A stretch of DNA of 64,000 bases, from assembly GCF_009363895.1 (NCBI RefSeq), contig NZ_CP045434.1, positions 186,001 through 250,000 of the forward strand, written 5' to 3'. Below the pieces are notes generated by a model that was not told the DNA's origin, made no database searches, and worked only from the letters and a program-made list of their open reading frames with translations. The stretch is from Sphingomonas ginsengisoli An et al. 2013 (GTDB taxonomy: Bacteria; Pseudomonadota; Alphaproteobacteria; Sphingomonadales; Sphingomonadaceae). This document shows, piece by piece, positions 33,466 to 41,787 of this stretch. Positions within the stretch are counted from its first letter, which is position 1, and each line of letters begins with the position of its first letter. The position numbers were made by a program, and so were the translations under genes.

Positions 33466-34083
33466 ATGCGGACCTTGGTGATGACTTCCCTGATGTGCGG
33501 CGCGGCGCTGCTCGGCGCGTGCAAGGCGCAGACCCATCAGGATGCCAACGACGTGCTCAATATGGAGAATGATTCGCAAGGCGTGCCGGTCAACGGCGGG
33601 ATGGACAATTTCGGCACCAGCACCACCGGCGCGGGCGCCGATCAGTCCTCGCCGCTGCGCACCGCCGACGGCAAGACGGTCGGCAGCGTTTCGGTGCGCG
33701 AGGAGAATGGCGGGGTGGTGCTGACCGTCTCGGCGACCGGGATGAAGCCCGGCAAATATGGCATGCACGTCCATTCGGTCGGCAAGTGCGAAGGGCCCAA
33801 GTTCGAGAGCGCCGGCGCCCACTGGAACCCGGAGAACAAGCAGCACGGCACGCTCAACCCCAAGGGTTGGCATGCCGGCGACCTGCCCAACCTCGAAGTC
33901 GGCTCGGCCGGTTCGGGCGGGACCACGGTGACGCTGTCGGCGGCGCTGCGGACGGGGATGACCCCGCTGCTCGACAAGGATGGCGCGGCGCTGGTCGTCC
34001 ACGCCAAGCCCGACGACATGAAGACCGATCCGAGCGGCAACAGCGGCGACCGCATCGCCTGCGCGGTGATCGGCGGGGCCTGA
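33466..34083 (+). CDS. sodC: Cu,Zn superoxide dismutase family lipoprotein
   Basis: The 205-residue protein has a lipobox (CGAALLGAC) for membrane anchoring. The SOD_Cu domain from about residue 75 contains MHVHSVGKCEGPKFESAGAH, W-NPENKQHG and GWHAGDLPNL, providing copper and zinc histidines. The ending GNSGDRIACAVIG supplies the Arg near the active site and the second disulfide Cys. The linker after the lipobox is Asn/Gly-rich. It detoxifies superoxide in the periplasm. SD CAGGAGG precedes the ATG at 33466. The N-terminal HVH and GDLPN pattern is intact, so activity is likely. Confidence 0.92.
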   Translation: MRTLVMTSLMCGAALLGACKAQTHQDANDVLNMENDSQGVPVNGGMDNFGTSTTGAGADQSSPLRTADGKTVGSVSVREENGGVVLTVSATGMKPGKYGMHVHSVGKCEGPKFESAGAHWNPENKQHGTLNPKGWHAGDLPNLEVGSAGSGGTTVTLSAALRTGMTPLLDKDGAALVVHAKPDDMKTDPSGNSGDRIACAVIGGA

Positions 34084-34107
34084 GCACCGCCGCGCCCGCA
34101 CCCCGGC

Positions 34108-34500
34108 TTATTTGGCGGGGGCTGGCGTCCCGGCCCGGGCGGCGCGGATGCCGTCGGCGATCTGGCCGGGGATGGCCGCCTCGCGCTCGGCGATCTTGGC
34201 GCGGATCATGGTCTGCTGCTCGGCGGGAAGCGTCGCGATCATCTCGGTCATGCTGGCCGATACCGCGTCATGCTCGCGCTGGCAGCCGGCCATGGCGGTG
34301 GCGGCGGCCGCCTCGGGGGTCACGCTCACCGGCACCGCCGCCGCCTTCGCCCGCAGGCATTCGCGATAGCTCGTGATCAGCGCGGCCATGTCGCCGCCCG
34401 TCGCGCCGCCGCCGGCAATCACGTGCGGCGGGTGCATCACCGGCGCCGGCGCGGGCCCGGCTTGGAGGGCGGCGGCAAAAGCGAGCAGGGCGAGCGGCAT
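34108..34500 (-). CDS. Small exported Ala-rich hypothetical protein
   Basis: The 130-residue protein has a signal peptide (MPLALLAFAAALQAGPAPAP) and two cysteines in a helical arrangement: SYRECLRAKAAA and TAMAGCQREHDAVSASMTEM, followed by TLPAEQQTMIRAKIAEREAA. It looks like a small periplasmic helical protein. No family is recognised. SD AAGGA is 7 nt before ATG 34500, which is why this start is used. It converges with sodC. Confidence 0.65.
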   Translation of the reverse strand: MPLALLAFAAALQAGPAPAPVMHPPHVIAGGGATGGDMAALITSYRECLRAKAAAVPVSVTPEAAAATAMAGCQREHDAVSASMTEMIATLPAEQQTMIRAKIAEREAAIPGQIADGIRAARAGTPAPAK

Positions 34501-34634
34501 GAGGGGTTCCTTTTGAAGGTCGGCGGCGCTTGTCGGCGTCGCCTTGGCCCCAAGCAAATGACAAGCGGTTCACCTGATGCGCAAAGGGGTGCGCCTGCGA
34601 GCTGCCGACACGCCCCTCCACTGGCGTCTATCCT

Positions 34635-35225
34635 TTAGTAGCCGAGCGTGCGGCGCGGCTGGATCCGGTTGACCCGTAAGTTGGTCACCGCGCCGTTGTA
34701 ATTGACGTCGCAGCGGAAGCTCAGGTCCGCGATCGGATTGTTCTGGTTATAGCCGCCGTAGGGCAGCCCGCTGCTCATCAGCCCGTTGACCTTGACGCCC
34801 CAGTTGCGGCGGTCGACGCTGGTGATCGCGGTGACCCGCGCATTGGCCTGGTAGGACGGGTTGTAGGCCCAGCGCTGGCCATATTGGTTATAAGCGTAGG
34901 CGTTGTTGCGATAGCCGTTGCCGAACTGCGCGGCGGCGGCGTTGGCGCACTGAGCGATCGCCTGGCGGTCGTTCACCGCATAGCGGTTGCCCGTCAGCTG
35001 GCCGATCACGCCATCGGTGACCGGATTGCCCGTGCCATAGCCGGGCGCGGGATAGCCGGGCTGAGGGTAGGCCGGGTTACCATAGCCGGGCTGCGGATAG
35101 GCGGGATTACCATAGCCGGGCTGCGGATAGGGCTGCGGCGGCGGCGCGGGATAATATTGCGCGGCGGCCGGCGCGGCGATGCTCAGCAGCGCGCCGGCGG
35201 CGGCGAAGGTGGCAAGCATTTTCAT
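34635..35225 (-). CDS. Exported Tyr/Pro/Gly-repeat protein
   Basis: The 196-residue protein has a signal peptide (MLATFAAAGALLSIAAPAAAQYY). A low-complexity Pro-Gln-Pro-Gly-Tyr-Gly-Asn segment (repeat YPQPGYGNPA, two and a half copies) follows. The globular C-terminal domain carries RQAIAQCANAAAAQF, ARVTAITSVDRRNWGVKVNG and DLSFRCDVNYNGAVTNLRVN. The two cysteines may pair. Homologous domains of unknown function occur in sphingomonads. The ATG at 35225 fits the signal peptide; an upstream in-frame ATG does not. Confidence 0.75.
   Translation of the reverse strand: MKMLATFAAAGALLSIAAPAAAQYYPAPPPQPYPQPGYGNPAYPQPGYGNPAYPQPGYPAPGYGTGNPVTDGVIGQLTGNRYAVNDRQAIAQCANAAAAQFGNGYRNNAYAYNQYGQRWAYNPSYQANARVTAITSVDRRNWGVKVNGLMSSGLPYGGYNQNNPIADLSFRCDVNYNGAVTNLRVNRIQPRRTLGY
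35056..35130. repeat. In-gene 30-bp tandem repeat (2.5 units)
   Basis: Units begin CCGGGCTG and end TACCATAG, at 35056-35085, 35086-35115 and a half unit 35116-35130. They encode the YPQPGYGNPA repeats of the exported protein. Length variation between strains is likely. Confidence 0.8.
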
Positions 35226-35381
35226 GACTGGTCTCTCAATGCCCGCCGGGCAGGTGCCGGGGGACTTCATCGCCAGCACAACGGTTCACCGCCGCCTGAG
35301 GATGCATGAACCGGAGACAACGGCGCGCCCGCCGTCGCCGCGCCTCATGGCGGGACGCGGCGGGCGCATGGGGAACCACGC

Positions 35382-35693
35382 CTAGCGGCGGTTGACGCCC
35401 AGCCGGCCGACGCCGTCGGTGATCGCCGCCCGCTTGGTCCGCCGGTCGTAGGCGCACAGCTTCACGTCGACCACCGACTGCTTGTTATAGCCCTCGACGA
35501 TCCTCAGTTCGATCGGCACCCGGTCGTCGAAACTCGCTTTGTCGGCGATGATCTTGGCGCGGGTCAGCTTGGCCGCGGCGAGGCAGGTCCGGTCGACCTG
35601 GCGGTTCATCTGCGCCCACGCCTGCGGGGTCGAGGCGTCGGCGGCGGTGGCGATCCCGACGGCGATCAGCGCGGTGAGGGTCAAACGGGTCAT
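35382..35693 (-). CDS. Small exported hypothetical protein
   Basis: The 103-residue protein has a signal peptide (MTRLTLTALIAVGIATAADA). Its mature part, TPQAWAQMNRQVDRTCLAAA, KIIADKASFDDRVPIELRIV, then QSVVDVKLCAYDRRTKRAA, has two cysteines likely forming a disulfide. No family is assigned. The conserved-looking core (helix, FDD, strand, KLCAYD) resembles other small periplasmic proteins of sphingomonads. SD GGGAG lies 8 nt upstream of this ATG; the longer frame start lacks one. Confidence 0.65.
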   Translation of the reverse strand: MTRLTLTALIAVGIATAADASTPQAWAQMNRQVDRTCLAAAKLTRAKIIADKASFDDRVPIELRIVEGYNKQSVVDVKLCAYDRRTKRAAITDGVGRLGVNRR

Positions 35694-35774
35694 AAGGCAA
35701 GCTCCCTTCAAGCCTGGATGGTGCGCGGATCGTCGCCGGCGCGCGCGAACGCCGTCAACGCACGACCCGCCCGA

Positions 35775-36629
35775 TCAGCCCAGATGCTGCTTGAAGAAGG
35801 CGAGCGTCCGGCTCCACGCGAGGTCGGCGGCGGGCTTGTTGTAGCGGTCCGCCGACGTGTCGTTGTTGAAGGCGTGGTTGACGCCTGGATAGGTGTAGGT
35901 CTCGACCGATTTGTGCGCCGCCTGGAGCGCCGCGACCCACGGCTTGCCGGTGGCGTTCACCCGGTCGTCGAGCCCGGCGTAATGAAGCAGCAGCGGAGCC
36001 TGCACCTTGGCCGCCTCGCTCGGGTTCGGCGCCGGGCCGTAATAAGCCACGCCGGCATTAAGCTCGGCACCGGCGGCGACCGCCAGCCGGTTCACATAAG
36101 CGCCGCCCCAGCAAAAGCCGACCACCCCGACCTTGCCGTCGCGGCTGGTCGGTTTGAGCGTCTTGATCATCGCCACCCCGGCGGCGGTCGCCTGCATGAG
36201 GTCGAGCTTGCCGATCAGATCGCGCGCCGAATCCTCGTTGGCGGGCGTGCCGCCGACCGGGGAGAGGAGATCGGGGGCGACCGCGCGGTAGCCGGCCAGC
36301 GCCAGCCGCCGGGCGATGTCGCGGATATGGTCGTTGAGGCCTCGGTTCTCGTGGATCACAATCACGGTCGCCTTGAGCGAGCGGCTGCGCGGCTCGGCCG
36401 AATAGACCTTGTAGCCGTCGATCATCCGGGTCGCGGTGGTCAGGCGCTTGTCGTCGGCCGGGACCATCGCGGCGGCCGCCGGACTGGCGGCGATCCCGGC
36501 GATCAACGCCTCGGCTGCCGCCACGCTGCCCGCCAGCGCCACCATCCGCGCCATGAAGTCGCGCCGCTCCATGCCCTCATGGGTGAAGCGGTCATAGAGG
36601 GCGATGGCCTCTTGGCGGATGTCGGTCAT
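35775..36629 (-). CDS. Dienelactone hydrolase family protein with twin-arginine-type leader
   Basis: The 284-residue protein has the alpha/beta hydrolase triad of dienelactone hydrolases: nucleophile C173 in VGFCWGGAY, Asp in GLDDRVN (D221/D222) and H252 in GVNHAF. VIVIHENRGLNDHIRDIARRL is the conserved oxyanion-side segment. Residues 21-50 (ERRDFMARMVALAGSVAAAE) look like a twin-arginine signal, so export by TatABC is possible. Such proteins cleave lactones or esters; the physiological substrate is not evident. SD GGAGG precedes the ATG at 36629. A GST gene follows upstream on the same strand with a 38-bp gap. Confidence 0.88.
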   Translation of the reverse strand: MTDIRQEAIALYDRFTHEGMERRDFMARMVALAGSVAAAEALIAGIAASPAAAAMVPADDKRLTTATRMIDGYKVYSAEPRSRSLKATVIVIHENRGLNDHIRDIARRLALAGYRAVAPDLLSPVGGTPANEDSARDLIGKLDLMQATAAGVAMIKTLKPTSRDGKVGVVGFCWGGAYVNRLAVAAGAELNAGVAYYGPAPNPSEAAKVQAPLLLHYAGLDDRVNATGKPWVAALQAAHKSVETYTYPGVNHAFNNDTSADRYNKPAADLAWSRTLAFFKQHLG

Positions 36630-36667
36630 GCAAGTCCTCCGATGATGAAGCGACGACGATGCGAATA

Positions 36668-37291
36668 TCAGGCGCTGGCCTTCAACTCTTCGGCCGCCTG
36701 CTCGTCGCGCTGCTTCGCGCGGCGATAGGCGTCGCGGTCGGTGCAGCGGGCGACGTAATCGGCGAACACCGGCCGCGGCTCGAGCATTCCGAACATCATC
36801 ATGAAGCCCAGTTCGGAGGTCACGTAGAGGTCGGCGGCGCTGAACTTGCCGGTGATATAGTCGCGGCCGGTCAGCATCCGCTCGATCCCGCCGATCGCCT
36901 GGTCCCAATTGCCATAGCCGAACATCCGCTCGCGCTCGGGGGTCGGCACGAACCCCGCCGCCTTGTTCGAGAAGGCCGCTTCGAGCGGCCCGGCGGCGAA
37001 GAACAGGAAGCGATAATAATCGGCGCGGTCGTCGAGCGCGGGGGCGAGGCCCGCGTCGGGGAAGGCGTCGGCGAGATAGGCGCAGATCGCCGACACTTCG
37101 GTCACCACTTTGTCGCCATGCTTGATCGCCGGCACCTTGCCCATCGGATTGACCGACAGGTACGGCTCTTCCTTCATGCTGGTGCCGTAACCGAGATATT
37201 CGGCCGTGTAGGGCGCGCCGACTTCCTCCAGCATCCAGCGGACGATCTGCCCGCGCGACTGCGGGTTGGTGTAGAAGATGAGCTCGGCCAC
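36668..37291 (-). CDS. Glutathione S-transferase family protein
   Basis: The 207-residue protein has a thioredoxin-fold N-terminal domain (ELIFYTNPQSRGQIVRWMLE, VNPMGKVPAIKHGDKVVTEV, SAICAYLADAFP) and an all-helical C-terminal domain with a FSAADLYVTSELGFMM segment. The VPAI proline and the TE-VSAI glutathione gamma-Glu site are kept. NPQSRG provides a serine that may activate glutathione. GTG 37291 is chosen since GGAGA is 8 nt upstream. It precedes the dienelactone hydrolase gene and may share a transcript; detoxification is likely but the substrate is unknown. Confidence 0.88.
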   Translation of the reverse strand: MAELIFYTNPQSRGQIVRWMLEEVGAPYTAEYLGYGTSMKEEPYLSVNPMGKVPAIKHGDKVVTEVSAICAYLADAFPDAGLAPALDDRADYYRFLFFAAGPLEAAFSNKAAGFVPTPERERMFGYGNWDQAIGGIERMLTGRDYITGKFSAADLYVTSELGFMMMFGMLEPRPVFADYVARCTDRDAYRRAKQRDEQAAEELKASA

Positions 37292-37376
37292 GTGCAGGTC
37301 TCCCCGATGAGAACGAAGCGAGAACAATAGCCCCAAACCTCCGGCCGCTCAAGCGACCGGAGGTCTCCGCATGAGC

Positions 37377-39122
37377 CTAGCCGCGCTCGCCGGGCCGGGC
37401 CGCCGGAGCGGGCGGGGCGGGCGGAGCGACCGGCTGCGGCGCGGGGGCGACGGCGCTGAGGCCGCGGTCGGCGGCGGTCTGGTCGCGGGTGGCGCGGAAC
37501 TCGCTGTCGGCGCTCCAGTTCGGCCAGGCGTTGCTGTTGGCGAGCCGCAAGCCCACCGCGTGGAGCAGCGCGGCATCTTCGACCATCCCGCTATAGTCCC
37601 AGTCGGGCTGCACCTCGTCGGCCGGCTGGTGGTAGCGGTTGGTGACATATTCCTTGCCGATCGCCTCGGCCCGGGCGACCCCGCCGTTGACCAGGTCGCC
37701 GCCGCTTTCATAGCTGACCGCCGGCACCCCGACCTTGGCCATCGAGAAGTGGTCCGAGCGGTAGAAGCCGCCGCTCTCCGGGTGCGAATCGGGGGTGAAG
37801 ACGCGGTTCTGCTTGCGCGCCTCGTCGACCAGCGTGTCGAGCAGCTCGAGGCGGGCGGTGCCGCTGATCGAGAAGTCGCGGGCGCGGCCGTGGACGCCCA
37901 TCGAGTCGGTGTTGAGCATCCCGACCGTCTTGCCGAGCGGGTAGAGCGGATTGCGGGCATAATATTCGGAGCCCAGCAGCCCCTTCTCCTCCGCGGTGAC
38001 CGCCAGGAACACGATCGAGCGGTCGGGCCGCGGGCCGCGGGCGAAGGCGCGCGCTTGCTCGATCAGCTGACTGACGCCGGTCGCATTGTCGACCGCGCCA
38101 TTGTAAATGGTGTCGCCGCGCGCGTCGGGCTTGCCGATGCCAAGATGGTCCCAGTGGGCCGAGTAGATCACGGTCTCGTCCGGCCGGGTCTTGCCGGGCA
38201 GCAGTCCGACGACATTTGCCGAATTGATCACTTGCGTCGTGGCATTGGCGGTCGCGCTCAGGCTGGCCTTGAGATCGACCGGCCGGAAGTCGGGCCGGCG
38301 CGCCGCGACCTTCATCTGCGCGTAATCGAGGCCGGCGGCGCGGAACAGCTTCTGCGCGGTGTCGAGCGTGATCCAGCTCTCGAACCCGGTGTGCGACGCC
38401 GCCGGGTTCTGGCGAACGATGTCGAACATCGTGTTGGTGTTGGAGTTCTTGACCGTGTTCCAGCCGTAGGAGGCGGGCGCGGTCTCGTGGATGACCATCA
38501 TGCCGGCCGCGCCGCGACGCGCCGCTTCCTCATATTTATAGGTCCAGCGGCCGTAATAGGTCATCGCCTTGCCGCCGAACTTGCCCGCCACCGGCTCGCC
38601 CGCCGCGGCCTCGAAATCAGGGTCGTTGACCAGCACCACGAGGATCTTGCCGCGGACGTCGACATTCTTGAAATCGTCCCAGCCGCGCTCGGGCGCCGCG
38701 ACGCCGTAGCCGACGAACACCAGCGGGGCGTTGGCGAGGCGGATCTGGTTCGCCCCGTTCATCGGCGAGCGCAGCGCGATGTCGGTACCCTGGACGAGGC
38801 GCAGTCCGCCATTAGCGGTCTGCACCGTCACCACCGGGTCACCGACCAGGTCCGACTTGAGCAGCGGCACCGGTTGGGTCCAGGTCCGCTGGCCGTTGAC
38901 CACCGCGCCGCCGGGCTGGAGCCCCGCTTCCTGAAACTGCTGGACGATGTAGGCCACCGTCTTGGTCTCGGCGCGGGTCGCGACCCCGCGGCCCTCATAG
39001 GCGTCGGAGCCGAGCACGTTGACGTGGCTCGCCAGCCGCTGCGGGCTGAACAGCGCGGTCTGGGCATGCGCCGGGGCGATCAGGGCGGTGGCGGCAAGCA
39101 GCAGGAAGGCGGGTCGGATCAC
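37377..39122 (-). CDS. Exported M28-family metallopeptidase
   Basis: The 581-residue protein has a signal peptide (IRPAFLLLAATALIAPAHAQ). A PA-type insert domain (about 130-260) is followed by an M28 zinc-aminopeptidase core. Zinc ligands appear in YSAHWDHLGIGKPD (His/Asp), DNATGVSQLIEQ, VTAEEKGLLGSEYYA (catalytic Glu-Glu), MLNTDSMG (Asp) and a final His in the region FYRSDHFSM. It is probably a periplasmic or secreted aminopeptidase. A proline-rich tail ends the protein. GTG 39122 with SD GGAG (8 nt) is preferred over an ATG 19 codons earlier, because it gives a proper signal peptide. Confidence 0.9.
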   Translation of the reverse strand: MIRPAFLLLAATALIAPAHAQTALFSPQRLASHVNVLGSDAYEGRGVATRAETKTVAYIVQQFQEAGLQPGGAVVNGQRTWTQPVPLLKSDLVGDPVVTVQTANGGLRLVQGTDIALRSPMNGANQIRLANAPLVFVGYGVAAPERGWDDFKNVDVRGKILVVLVNDPDFEAAAGEPVAGKFGGKAMTYYGRWTYKYEEAARRGAAGMMVIHETAPASYGWNTVKNSNTNTMFDIVRQNPAASHTGFESWITLDTAQKLFRAAGLDYAQMKVAARRPDFRPVDLKASLSATANATTQVINSANVVGLLPGKTRPDETVIYSAHWDHLGIGKPDARGDTIYNGAVDNATGVSQLIEQARAFARGPRPDRSIVFLAVTAEEKGLLGSEYYARNPLYPLGKTVGMLNTDSMGVHGRARDFSISGTARLELLDTLVDEARKQNRVFTPDSHPESGGFYRSDHFSMAKVGVPAVSYESGGDLVNGGVARAEAIGKEYVTNRYHQPADEVQPDWDYSGMVEDAALLHAVGLRLANSNAWPNWSADSEFRATRDQTAADRGLSAVAPAPQPVAPPAPPAPAARPGERG

Positions 39123-39326
39123 AGGCAGGACTCCATCGTCGAAAAACGCGCGTGAGAAGTTCACAAGGAAGCGCCTCATGCGCCGCTGTGGCCGTCCTGA
39201 AAAGGGGCTGTGTTTCTTCGCACTTGCAACACATTCACGCCGTGACTATGTGCCCCCGCCGCGAGGCCGCCGCCCGGATGCGACGACGACCGTCAGCAAG
39301 CTGGCACGAAAGGCAACGCCCCCGTG

Positions 39327-41240
39327 ATGACCATTACCGCCGCCGCCGATGAGGTGGGCGAGCCTTCATTCGAGGGCGACCATCATCACGGCTCGACCGG
39401 CTGGCTGACGCTCGGCGCAATCGGCATCGTCTTCGGCGACATCGGCACCTCGCCGCTCTACGCGCTCAAGGAAAGTTTCATCGGCCACCACCCGATGCCG
39501 GTGATGGAAAGCCGGGTGATGGGGGTCATCAGCATCATCTTTTGGACGATGATGATCGTCGTCACCTTGAAATACGTCGCGATCATGATGCGCGCCGACA
39601 ACAAGGGCGAGGGCGGCAGTCTGTCGCTGCTGGCTTTGCTCTCGCGGACCGGCAGCGCGGGCAAGTGGACCGGCGGGCTGACCATGCTCGGCGTGTTCGC
39701 CACCGCTCTGTTCTTCGGCGACGCGATGATCACCCCGGCGGTCTCAATCCTTTCGGCGGTCGAGGGCGTCAACACCATCGACGCACGTTTCGAAAGCTTC
39801 GCGGTCCCGCTCGCGGTGGTCATCATCATCGGCCTGTTCGCGGGCCAGAAATACGGCACGCACCGGGTCGGCAATCTGTTCGGCCCGATCATGCTGTTCT
39901 ACTTCCTCGTGCTGACGGTGCTCGGCGTCGAATCGATCGCTGCCAGCCCGGTGATCTTGAAGAGCCTGTCGCCGGTCTACGGCATCCGTTTCATCGCGCA
40001 CGATCCCGGTTTCGCCTTCCTCGCGCTGGGGTCGATCGTGCTGGCGGTGACCGGGGCCGAGGCGCTCTATGCCGACATGGGGCATTTCGGGGCCAAGCCC
40101 ATCCGCCTCGCCTGGCTGGCGGTCGCCTTCCCGGCGCTGATGGTCAATTATCTGGGGCAGGGGGCGCTGTTGCTGCGCACGCCCAAGGCGATCGAAAACC
40201 CCTTCTACATGCTGGCCAGCGAGCAGTGGCGCCTCGGCCTGATCATCCTTGCGGTGGTCGCCACCGTGATCGCCAGCCAGGCGGTGATCACCGGCGCGTT
40301 CAGCGTGGTGCGGCAGGCGGTCCAGCTCGGCCTCTTCCCGCGCATCCTGATCCGCCACACCAGTGCCCGCGCCGAGGGGCAGATCTACATTCCGCTCGTC
40401 AACTGGTCATTGTGTGTGATGGTGCTGGTGCTGGTGCTGTTGTTCCGCAACAGCTCCAACCTCGCCTCGGCCTATGGCATCGCGGTGACGGGCACGATGT
40501 TCATCACCACGGTGATGCTGGCGGTGTTGCTGTTCCGCTACTGGAACTGGCCAAAGTGGGTGTCGGTCCCGCTGATCGTGCTGTTGGCGACGGTCGACCT
40601 CACTTATTTCGCCTCCAACCTCACCAAATTCTTTGACGGCGGCTGGTTCCCGGTGCTGATCGCGCTCGCCGCCTTCGCGGTGCTGACCACTTGGTCGAAG
40701 GGGCGCCAGCTGGTCCACGAGCAGCTCGCCAGCGCGGCGATGCCGGTCGAATTGTTCGTCAAGTCGGTGAGCAAGGGCGTCCACCGCATCCGCGGTACCG
40801 CCATCTATCTGACCTCGTCGCCGACGGGTATCCCGCCCGCGCTGCTCCACAATCTCAAGCACAACCAGGTGCTCCACGAGACGGTGCTGCTGACCACCAT
40901 CCGAATCAAGGACGTGCCCTTCGTTCCCGAGGACAAGCGCGTCGGCGTGCAGGAACTGGGGTGCGGCCTCAAGCGCGTGACCCTGCGCTTCGGTTTCTCG
41001 GAGGACATCGACGTCCCCGCCGCGCTGGCACTCGCCAAGGCCGAGGTCGGCACCTGCCAGCCGATGACCACCAGCTACTTCCTCTCGCGCCAGACGGTGA
41101 TCCCGTCGAGCAAGCCCGGCATGGCCATGTGGCGCGAGCGGCTGTTCGGCTGGATGGTGCGTAACTCGGCGACCGCGATGGACTTCTTCAAGCTGCCTCC
41201 CAACCGGGTGGTCGAGCTCGGCAGCCAGGTCACCATCTAG
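39327..41240 (+). CDS. kup: Low-affinity potassium transporter Kup
   Basis: The protein is about 638 residues with about 12 membrane helices. The Kup signature GAIGIVFGDIGTSPLYALKE lies near residues 30-50. GGSLSLLALLSR, GDAMITPAVSILSAVEG and ITGAFSVVRQAVQLGLFPR are further family motifs. The soluble C-terminal tail carries LHETVLLTTIRIKDVPFVP. It imports potassium with protons. Two start codons are adjacent (GTG 39324 and ATG 39327). The upstream 200 bp is divergent with the M28 peptidase gene. Confidence 0.95.
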   Translation: MTITAAADEVGEPSFEGDHHHGSTGWLTLGAIGIVFGDIGTSPLYALKESFIGHHPMPVMESRVMGVISIIFWTMMIVVTLKYVAIMMRADNKGEGGSLSLLALLSRTGSAGKWTGGLTMLGVFATALFFGDAMITPAVSILSAVEGVNTIDARFESFAVPLAVVIIIGLFAGQKYGTHRVGNLFGPIMLFYFLVLTVLGVESIAASPVILKSLSPVYGIRFIAHDPGFAFLALGSIVLAVTGAEALYADMGHFGAKPIRLAWLAVAFPALMVNYLGQGALLLRTPKAIENPFYMLASEQWRLGLIILAVVATVIASQAVITGAFSVVRQAVQLGLFPRILIRHTSARAEGQIYIPLVNWSLCVMVLVLVLLFRNSSNLASAYGIAVTGTMFITTVMLAVLLFRYWNWPKWVSVPLIVLLATVDLTYFASNLTKFFDGGWFPVLIALAAFAVLTTWSKGRQLVHEQLASAAMPVELFVKSVSKGVHRIRGTAIYLTSSPTGIPPALLHNLKHNQVLHETVLLTTIRIKDVPFVPEDKRVGVQELGCGLKRVTLRFGFSEDIDVPAALALAKAEVGTCQPMTTSYFLSRQTVIPSSKPGMAMWRERLFGWMVRNSATAMDFFKLPPNRVVELGSQVTI

Positions 41241-41247
41241 GGTTCAC

Positions 41248-41275
41248 TTGACGAAGGCGGGCGCCACTGTATTGT
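41248..41275 (+). promoter_or_regulatory. Sigma-70-type promoter of the small lipoprotein gene
   Basis: TTGACG at 41248-41253 and TATTGT at 41270-41275 are separated by 16 nt. The -10 box lies inside a perfect inverted repeat, which suggests repression. The ATG follows 27 bp after the -10. Confidence 0.6.
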
Positions 41276-41291
41276 GTATGCAATACAGTGG
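41264..41291. promoter_or_regulatory. Perfect 11-bp inverted repeat overlapping the -10, candidate operator
   Basis: CCACTGTATTG and CAATACAGTGG flank a 6-nt TGTATG spacer. The symmetric sequence covers the -10 and the probable start of transcription, the usual position of a repressor operator. TGTATTG...CAATACA is reminiscent of GntR-type sites. As RNA it would also form a hairpin whose last bases touch the Shine-Dalgarno (GGAGG). Confidence 0.6.
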
Positions 41292-41301
41292 AGGATTTGC
41301 C

Positions 41302-41784
41302 ATGCATCGCTCGCTTCTCGTCCCCGGCATTGCGCTCGTGGCGCTGGCCGGCTGCCACGTTGCCCCGAAGAACCCCAACGGTGGCGACGAGAATGTCGCC
41401 ATCTCGGGTGACGGCAATGGCTCGGTGTCGTTCGACCTGCCCTTCGCCAAGGGTCAGGTGAAGCTGCCGACGGGCATGATGAGCAACGCCAACTTCGACA
41501 TCGATGGGGTGAGGATGATCCCCGGCGGCAAGATCACCGGCTTCAACGTCGATGCCGGCGGCGACAAGGACGCGGTGGTCAACATGAAGTTCACCGCCCC
41601 GGTCGGCCCGGCCGAGGTCCAGAAATATTTCCTCGACCAGTTCGCCGCCAAGGGCGTCACCGCCAAGGCCGAGGGCAGCGGCGTCGCCGGCACCGGCAAG
41701 GACGGCGAGCAGTTCGTCATCGGCCTCGCGCCCGGCGACGGCGGCACCAGCGGCACCATCGTCATCCGCGACACGAAAGGCTGA
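41302..41784 (+). CDS. Small lipoprotein (unknown function)
   Basis: The 160-residue protein begins MHRSLLVPGIALVALAGCHV, a lipoprotein signal with lipobox LAGC. The mature part is Gly-rich: GDENVAISGDGNGSVSFDLP, FAKGQVKLPTGMMSNANFDI, then GVRMIPGGKITGFNVDAGGD and a C-terminal domain with EVQKYFLDQFAAKGV and QFVIGLAPGDGGTSGTIVIR. The pattern resembles small DUF-type adhesion or stress proteins with repeated beta strands. No family is recognised. SD GGAGG is 8 nt before ATG. Expression is likely governed by the operator-type promoter directly upstream. Confidence 0.8.
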   Translation: MHRSLLVPGIALVALAGCHVAPKNPNGGDENVAISGDGNGSVSFDLPFAKGQVKLPTGMMSNANFDIDGVRMIPGGKITGFNVDAGGDKDAVVNMKFTAPVGPAEVQKYFLDQFAAKGVTAKAEGSGVAGTGKDGEQFVIGLAPGDGGTSGTIVIRDTKG

Positions 41785-41787
41785 GCC

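Noticed and set aside
35325..35367. GC-rich hairpin (GCGCCCGCCG/CGGCGGGCGC) as a terminator for the small exported gene
   Set aside because: No T-run follows on the minus strand, and the loop is long; kept only as a weak possibility.
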